Shown in pieces: positions 6,018-10,096 of a stretch of DNA of 10,096 nt. The stretch's first letter is position 1. Each line of letters opens with the position of its first letter. The translations under genes were made by a program, and so were the position numbers. The notes under the pieces are model-generated. The model made no database searches. It was given only the letters and a program-made list of their open reading frames with translations, and was not told the DNA's origin. The DNA is from an uncultured Bacilli bacterium (GTDB lineage: Bacteria > Bacillota_I > Bacilli_A > RF39 > UBA660): assembly GCA_944327425.1 (NCBI GenBank), contig CALVHJ010000043.1, positions 1 through 10,096 on the forward strand, written 5' to 3'.

Positions 6018-6044
6018 AAAAAGTAGGATTTTTTCCTACTTTTT
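6018..6044 (-). terminator. Terminator of the DUF308 gene
   Basis: Perfect 11-base arms AAAAAGTAGGA (6018-6028) and TCCTACTTTTT (6034-6044) with a 5-base loop. Minus-strand transcripts end in TTTTT. The TAG stop of the DUF308 gene is inside the stem. The symmetry would also allow termination on the plus strand. Confidence 0.82.
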
Positions 6045-6641
6045 GGAATTAGTCTTAAATAATTTTAGAATATCTTGAGCTTTGGTATATAACATGATAC
6101 TGTTACAAATTTCAAGTATGCTAGCTAAAATAATAAATATGCCAGCTGCCTCAGCTAAATCCATTGCAGCCATTGGATTAATCAAAATAAATATACCAAA
6201 TATTAATAAAATTATAGCAATAGCAAGCATTAATGACCAACCATCATATCCGCTTTTCTTTAACTTGAAGGTATCAATCACCTTACGAATAGAGACAATT
6301 ATTAAATATATGCCTAAGGCAAAAGTTAATATCTTAAAAAATTTAAATGGATCAACTATAACAAATAATCCGGTTATGATAGCTAATATTCCCCATAATA
6401 TATTTAGAGAATATAAGGGATTATTATCTCTGATAAAATATTCGTATATTGCAAATAGGCCAAATATAATGAAGTAAATTCCTAAAATAATACCTGATGT
6501 TTCTAAAGTTATTTGGGGATTTAAGTAAATGATGATTCCAAATAAGAGAAACAAAAGATTTAAAATAATGTCTCCTATTAAAAGTTTGCTAAAATCTAAT
6601 TTTATTTTGTCTATAAATGTTTTTCCTTTTTTACTTGCCAT
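6036..6641 (-). CDS. DUF308/HdeD-like membrane protein
   Basis: A 201-residue integral membrane protein. After a basic N-terminus (MASKKGKTFIDKIKLDF) come about six hydrophobic segments in pairs, with the recurring pattern of an LFG/ITG turn then NP or DP: LLFGIIIYLNPQ, ITGLFVIVDPF, LIFGIFILINPM. This is the internal repeat typical of DUF308 (HdeD-like) proteins. The E. coli relative HdeD is linked to acid resistance at high cell density; the function in Firmicutes is unknown. Start choice: the frame reaches back to 6689, inside the -35 box, whereas the ATG at 6641 has an ideal AAGGAGG (6647-6653) 5 bases upstream. It is transcribed alone from the promoter at 6661-6689, divergently from the FemX gene. 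Confidence 0.87.
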   Translation of the reverse strand: MASKKGKTFIDKIKLDFSKLLIGDIILNLLFLLFGIIIYLNPQITLETSGIILGIYFIIFGLFAIYEYFIRDNNPLYSLNILWGILAIITGLFVIVDPFKFFKILTFALGIYLIIVSIRKVIDTFKLKKSGYDGWSLMLAIAIILLIFGIFILINPMAAMDLAEAAGIFIILASILEICNSIMLYTKAQDILKLFKTNSKK

Positions 6642-6660
6642 GGTATCCTCCTTATATATA

Positions 6661-6689
6661 ATTATACTTTTATTTTTAGTAGTAGTCAA
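6661..6689 (-). promoter_or_regulatory. Sigma-A-type promoter of the DUF308 gene
   Basis: On the minus strand TTGACT (6684-6689), a 17-base spacer and a perfect TATAAT (6661-6666), just upstream of the AAGGAGG ribosome binding site. Confidence 0.8.
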
Positions 6690-6697
6690 TCAAATTG

Positions 6698-6726
6698 TAG
6701 ACAGATTTTAATATTTGTGTTATAAT
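6698..6726 (+). promoter_or_regulatory. Sigma-A-type promoter of the FemX-like gene
   Basis: TAGACA (6698-6703), a 17-base spacer and a perfect TATAAT (6721-6726). It lies back to back with the DUF308 promoter, the two -35 boxes being only 8 bases apart. Confidence 0.75.
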
Positions 6727-6757
6727 ATTTCATTATTTTTTAAGGGGGTACAAATAA

Positions 6758-8005
6758 ATGCATATTAGAGAACTTACTATTGCCGAATTTAATAGCTTTG
6801 CTCGAAATTTTCCAATTAGCTCTTATTATCAAAGCTCTAATTATGCTATTTTAATGGCTGAGGGTGGTTATGACTATGAGTTTGTGGGGTTAGTTGATGA
6901 ACTAGGAGTAATTAGAGCCGGAGCTTTAATTCTAATAAAAAAAATTGGTATTACTTACCGCTATGGATATTCGCCTAAAGGTTTTTTAGTTGATTACTTT
7001 GATCAAGAACTTTTAAAAGCTTTTACTGATGCCTTAAGAGAATATTATCGAAAAAAACTCGTATTTATAAAAATAAACCCAGAATTAGCTATTGGAGAAA
7101 TTGATGTTAAATCAAAACTTGTTAATTATAATCAAAATATTATTGTTAGGGATTATTTGAAAGAGCTAGGATATACTAAATTGAAAAATAATTTATATTT
7201 TGAAAGCTTATTTCCAAGATTTAATGCGATTGTTAATTTGAGTGAGTATTCTTTTCAAAAACTAGGTAAGAACACTAAAAATAAGATTAGGAAAGCTCTA
7301 AAAAGAGGTCTTGTTTTAGAGAAGGTTGGAAGAGAAGGGTTAGATATTTTTTATGATTTTATTAAAAGAAAAAAAGATATAAATGATTTTTATTATAAAA
7401 ATTATTATAATATTTTTGATAAAGATAATGAATGTGATTTGTTTTTAGTAAAAGTTGATTTTGAAAAATATTTGCTTAATAGTAAAGAATTATATGATAA
7501 AGAATTAGAAAAAAATAATTATTTATCACACTTGTTAATTGGTAATGCAAATGATAATAATATTAAAAGAAAAATGAATTCTGATAAATTGTTACTTAAT
7601 TATAAAAATGATATAGAAATTGCTACTAAAGGGCTTAGAGAAAATGAGACTTTATATTTAGGGGGAGCTTTAGTTATTAAATATCTTAATAGAGTACATA
7701 TTGCTATTAGTGGTATAAATACACTTTATAGACAATATAATGCTAATTATTTTTTGCATTATAAAATACTTGAATATTATAAAAAAGATTTTAAATTTGT
7801 AGATTTAAATGGGTTTACTGGTGACTTTTCTAGCAATAATCCTTATATTGGTCTTAATAACTTTAAACTAGGGTTTAAGCCTAAAATTTATGAATTTATT
7901 GGGGAATTTGATTTAATATTTAATGATAAAATTTATGGTGCTTTAAATAAAAAAGGAATGCTTGCAAAAGAATTTAATAGAAAAAGAAAGAGAGAAAAAC
8001 AATGA
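6758..8005 (+). CDS. FemX/FemAB-family peptidoglycan aminoacyltransferase
   Basis: A 415-residue cytoplasmic protein of the FemABX family, which transfers amino acids from aminoacyl-tRNA to the lysine side chain of lipid II to build the interpeptide bridge. Two GNAT-like halves are visible. The first runs from the conserved N-terminus with SSYYQSSNYAILM and the YRYGYSPKGFLVDY motif to the NTKNKIRKALKRG segment. The second has TLYLGGALVIKYLNRVHIAISG and ends with DLNGFTGDF and NNFKLGFKPKIYEFIGEFDL, the family's C-terminal signature. Between the halves (about 245-285) lies a charged helical stretch where FemABX proteins carry a coiled coil. AAGGGGG at 6742-6748 precedes the ATG. The bridge residue added cannot be told from sequence. 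Its end overlaps a terminator shared with the convergent signal peptidase gene. Confidence 0.9.
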   Translation: MHIRELTIAEFNSFARNFPISSYYQSSNYAILMAEGGYDYEFVGLVDELGVIRAGALILIKKIGITYRYGYSPKGFLVDYFDQELLKAFTDALREYYRKKLVFIKINPELAIGEIDVKSKLVNYNQNIIVRDYLKELGYTKLKNNLYFESLFPRFNAIVNLSEYSFQKLGKNTKNKIRKALKRGLVLEKVGREGLDIFYDFIKRKKDINDFYYKNYYNIFDKDNECDLFLVKVDFEKYLLNSKELYDKELEKNNYLSHLLIGNANDNNIKRKMNSDKLLLNYKNDIEIATKGLRENETLYLGGALVIKYLNRVHIAISGINTLYRQYNANYFLHYKILEYYKKDFKFVDLNGFTGDFSSNNPYIGLNNFKLGFKPKIYEFIGEFDLIFNDKIYGALNKKGMLAKEFNRKRKREKQ

Positions 8006-8024
8006 TATTAATTAGTTTTTCTCT
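7991..8024. terminator. Bidirectional terminator between the FemX-like and signal peptidase genes
   Basis: Perfect 10-base arms AGAGAAAAAC (7991-8000) and GTTTTTCTCT (8015-8024) around a 14-base loop, followed by a T-rich tract on both strands. The loop holds the stop codons of both convergent genes (TGA 8003-8005; TAA on minus at 8008-8010), so both C-terminal ends are encoded in the hairpin. Confidence 0.75.
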
Positions 8025-8793
8025 TCTTTTTTATTTGATGGTTTTTTTTGCTTTTTTGTTTATCTATTACTTTGATTTTTGGTTCATAGTAATATTCTTT
8101 GCGACTATTATCTTCAGCTAGTAATTTCCTTTTTATTTCTTCTTTACGTTGCTTTTCCTTAGCTTCTTTAGCTGGGTCTTTCTTTTTACTTCCACTCATT
8201 TTAGCAGCACTATCTTTTATAGATGTTAATCTTGTAATACGAAGGATATCTCTACTAATTATGATTAAGGCAGGTATTAATATAAACAATAACCAACCTA
8301 TTCCTGATGCTAGGAAGCGTTGGATGTGTCCTAAACCAGGAATACGAATTATTACTTTACCTATAACATTGTAAAATCTTGCACATGTTTCATCTTCAAC
8401 GTTATTATTGTCTCCTTTAGTAACATAACAGACGTTGCCTTCTTCATCTTCGGTAATGGCCTTAATACGATGGGTTATAGTTAGGCCTACACTTGTTGGA
8501 CTTGATGATCTAAATGTAATTACATCGCCCACTTTTAAGTCATTAGGATCATTAACTTTTATGTTTATAACGGCATCAGCAACATTAATATTAGGTACCA
8601 TTGATGGTGTTGCAATAGTATAAATTGAAAACATCGGTTCATATCCAGTACCTTTTTTAACGTATATTTTATTTGCTATATAATAATAAAGAAGGAATAT
8701 AGCTATAAGTAAAAGGATAACGAAAAGGACCCATGATAAGATTTTAAAAATAATGTGTATTAGTGTCCGCCATGAAAATTTTTTATCTTTCAT
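8008..8793 (-). CDS. sipW: Type I signal peptidase, SipW (ER/archaeal) type
   Basis: A 261-residue membrane protease that removes signal peptides outside the cytoplasmic membrane. The nucleophile is Ser64 in ATPSMVPNI, and the general base is His108 in TITHRI, where the usual bacterial enzyme has Lys; that defines the SipW/ER-type branch. KGDNN with Asp128 completes the site. Membrane segments at about 17-39 and 165-181 flank the catalytic domain. The tail (190-261) is long, strongly basic and probably cytoplasmic. In Bacillus SipW processes TasA and TapA; here the protein encoded just upstream has a TasA/camelysin-like domain and is the likely client. The ATG has AGGAGGGG shortly upstream and a separate promoter at 8820-8848. 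Other SipW-type enzymes process pilins, so the client is inferred. Confidence 0.9.
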   Translation of the reverse strand: MKDKKFSWRTLIHIIFKILSWVLFVILLLIAIFLLYYYIANKIYVKKGTGYEPMFSIYTIATPSMVPNINVADAVINIKVNDPNDLKVGDVITFRSSSPTSVGLTITHRIKAITEDEEGNVCYVTKGDNNNVEDETCARFYNVIGKVIIRIPGLGHIQRFLASGIGWLLFILIPALIIISRDILRITRLTSIKDSAAKMSGSKKKDPAKEAKEKQRKEEIKRKLLAEDNSRKEYYYEPKIKVIDKQKSKKNHQIKKKRKTN

Positions 8794-8819
8794 TTAAGGC
8801 CCCTCCTATTCTAATATAT

Positions 8820-8848
8820 ATTATAGCTTATTAATAAATAAAATACAA
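8820..8848 (-). promoter_or_regulatory. Sigma-A-type promoter of the SipW-type gene
   Basis: On the minus strand TTGTAT (8843-8848), a 17-base spacer and a perfect TATAAT (8820-8825), between the terminator of the upstream secreted-protein gene and the peptidase ribosome binding site. Confidence 0.75.
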
Positions 8849-8861
8849 GATTATTTATATT

Positions 8862-8888
8862 AAAAAATTCTATCTTTCGATAGAATTT
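8862..8888 (-). terminator. Rho-independent terminator of the repeat-protein gene
   Basis: Minus-strand stem AAATTCTATC (8879-8888) and GATAGAATTT (8865-8874) closed by a GAAA tetraloop, followed by a run of six T (8867-8862). It separates the secreted-protein gene from the downstream SipW-type gene. Confidence 0.88.
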
Positions 8889-8905
8889 ATTTGGTTGTAT
8901 AATAT

Positions 8906-10096
8906 TTATCTGGCAGATACTATTTCAATTTCAACAGTTCCACTATAATTTTTACCTTGATCATAGTTTTGCTCAGAACCAATATCTATTAATTTGTAGT
9001 TTATAGAGAATGTTGCTGTTTCTCCAGGATTTATTACTAAATCGCTTAGTAAGTTAGTATCACTTTTTGGAGCTACAGTTTCATTAACTAATGTTTGATT
9101 ATCTTTTACTATTCTATAAACAAAGTTGTTGCTAGTAAAGGTATTAGTTATATTTATAAGATTAACATTATAAACTACAGTTTTATTTGAATTATTAGTT
9201 ATAGTAAAGCCTTGAACTAGTTCATCATCACTTGGATAAATATTTTGAGCATTTAATGGTCTTGTAAAGTTTACAGTTAAAATACCATTTTCAGAAGTTC
9301 CTATTTCAACATCACTGCCACCTTCTTCGCTTGTGGAAGGATCCTCAGCTTTGTTAATAGTCACATAGTATGTTTTAGTAGTACCATTTTGAGCAATTAC
9401 TGTTACCGATACTCTTGTTGAATCGCTTGTTAATTGGACTGCACCTGTACCTATTACTCTTGCTCGAGAATTTAGAGCTGTGGCACTTATATTAACACTG
9501 GTAAGATCACTATCTACTTCAACTGTGTATTCAGTAACACTACTATTAAAGCTTGGTCTTAAAGTATAATTTCCTACTCTCAAACTGCTTAAATCGGCAT
9601 TACCATATAAATCACCAACACAATTAGTATCACATGTTCCATCACCATTAGTATCACAGTTTATATCACATGTTCCATTACCGTCTTTATCAACATTGGT
9701 ATCTGGAATACCATCATCATCAGTATCACAGTTTATATCACATTTTCCGTCGTTATTGGTATCTTGATCTTTTAAATTTTCATCGGGATCGCCGTCACCA
9801 TCAGTATCAACATTGATATCAGGAATGCCATCACCATCGATATCTATATTAATATCTGGTTTGCCATCATTATTGGTATCACAGTTTATATCACATTTGC
9901 CATCACCATCGGTATCAATGTTTAAATCGGCATTACCATCACCGTCAGTATCAATATTAATGTCTGGGATACCATCACCGTCAGTATCACAGTTTAAATC
10001 GCATTTGCCATCACCATTAGTATCTTGGTCAGTTAAGTTTTCATCAGGAATACCGTCACCATCAGTGTCAATATTGACATCTGGATCGCCATCTTT
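8906..10096 (-). CDS. Secreted repeat protein: calcium-binding TSP3/dockerin-like repeats, cadherin-like beta-sandwich and TasA-like domain (5' end missing)
   Basis: The frame is open from the right edge to a TAA at 8906-8908, giving 396 C-terminal residues; the start lies outside the window. In window numbering residues 1-159 are D-x-D-x-D-G-x-x-D repeats, the calcium loop of thrombospondin type 3 and dockerin domains. Residues about 163-252 form a cadherin-like beta-sandwich domain (ADLSSLRVGNYTLRPSF ... TEYTVEV ... NGTTKTYYVTINKAED). After a Ser/Glu/Gly linker, about 268-396 resembles TasA/camelysin: GFTITNNSNKTVVYNVNL, then INPGETATFSINYKL and NYSGTVEIEI. There is no LPxTG signal or C-terminal membrane segment, so the protein is not sortase-anchored. 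Probably an extracellular matrix, filament or surface protein processed by the neighbouring SipW-type peptidase. Domain calls for the repeats and beta-sandwich are firm; the TasA link is by pattern only. Confidence 0.85.
   Translation of the reverse strand, partial: KDGDPDVNIDTDGDGIPDENLTDQDTNGDGKCDLNCDTDGDGIPDINIDTDGDGNADLNIDTDGDGKCDINCDTNNDGKPDINIDIDGDGIPDINVDTDGDGDPDENLKDQDTNNDGKCDINCDTDDDGIPDTNVDKDGNGTCDINCDTNGDGTCDTNCVGDLYGNADLSSLRVGNYTLRPSFNSSVTEYTVEVDSDLTSVNISATALNSRARVIGTGAVQLTSDSTRVSVTVIAQNGTTKTYYVTINKAEDPSTSEEGGSDVEIGTSENGILTVNFTRPLNAQNIYPSDDELVQGFTITNNSNKTVVYNVNLINITNTFTSNNFVYRIVKDNQTLVNETVAPKSDTNLLSDLVINPGETATFSINYKLIDIGSEQNYDQGKNYSGTVEIEIVSAR
9620..10096 (-). repeat. Tandem 36-base repeats encoding calcium-binding motifs
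   Basis: Twelve full units and one partial unit at the edge, each mostly 12 residues (36 bases) of the form DTDGDGIPDINI. Two units are extended to 15 residues by ENLTDQ or ENLKDQ. These two are 87 residues (261 bases) apart and followed by near-identical units, so a seven-unit block has been duplicated. Five units carry a C-D-x-N-C pair. The repeat continues past the right edge. Confidence 0.92.

Noticed and set aside
6082..6477. Plus-strand open frame of 131 codons
   Set aside because: Shadow of the DUF308 gene on the other strand, with no ribosome binding site or family-like sequence.
6642..6689. N-terminal extension of the DUF308 protein
   Set aside because: It would begin in the -35 box; the ATG at 6641 has an ideal AAGGAGG.
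9620..10096. CRISPR array or DGR variable region
   Set aside because: The 36-base period is coding: it translates without stops into DxDxDG calcium repeats, with no unique spacers.

Overview
The window is AT-rich throughout (genes and spacers), with short spacers, strong purine-rich ribosome binding sites, consensus sigma-A-type promoters and U-tailed hairpin terminators. With a CIRCE/HrcA operator, a FemX-type aminoacyltransferase, a SipW-type signal peptidase and LysM proteins, this points to a low-GC Gram-positive of the Bacilli/Erysipelotrichia/RF39-like kind, probably a gut or uncultured lineage. Tryptophan is read from TGG and TGA appears as a stop, so the standard bacterial code fits. 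The lineage is inferred; no marker gene is present.

Left part (1-2400): a small DUF378 membrane protein gene (+) converges, with no gap between stop codons, on a three-gene minus-strand cassette. In transcription order this is a MutS-domain-I-like protein (MSL), an Avd-like four-helix-bundle protein, and a reverse transcriptase carrying the diversity-generating-retroelement (DGR) signature IGNMTSQ plus YMDD. This is the most interesting part. Both avd and the RT gene are interrupted by a one-base (-1) frameshift, and both breaks lie at the same ten bases, C AAA AAA CTA. Reading one extra A (or slipping back one base) restores a full-length Avd (about 115 aa) and RT (about 370 aa). A strong ribosome binding site and ATG inside the end of MSL confirm the true avd start. 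No template/variable repeat pair was found in the window.

Middle part (2477-6641, all minus strand): a MYG1-family DHH-like phosphoesterase with its own promoter; an operon of a PH-like protein, a membrane-anchored protein of unknown function and a two-LysM protein; an Hsp20 small heat-shock protein controlled by a CIRCE operator that overlaps its -35 box; and a DUF308/HdeD-like membrane protein. Terminators sit tightly on the stop codons.

Right part (6642-10096): a FemX-type peptidoglycan aminoacyltransferase is transcribed divergently from the DUF308 gene and converges on a SipW-type signal peptidase, sharing a bidirectional terminator. Upstream of the peptidase on the same strand is the 3' part of a large secreted protein. 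It has thrombospondin-3/dockerin-like calcium-binding repeats, a cadherin-like beta-sandwich and a C-terminal TasA/camelysin-like domain, and is a plausible surface or matrix protein handled by that peptidase. Its N-terminus lies beyond the right edge.
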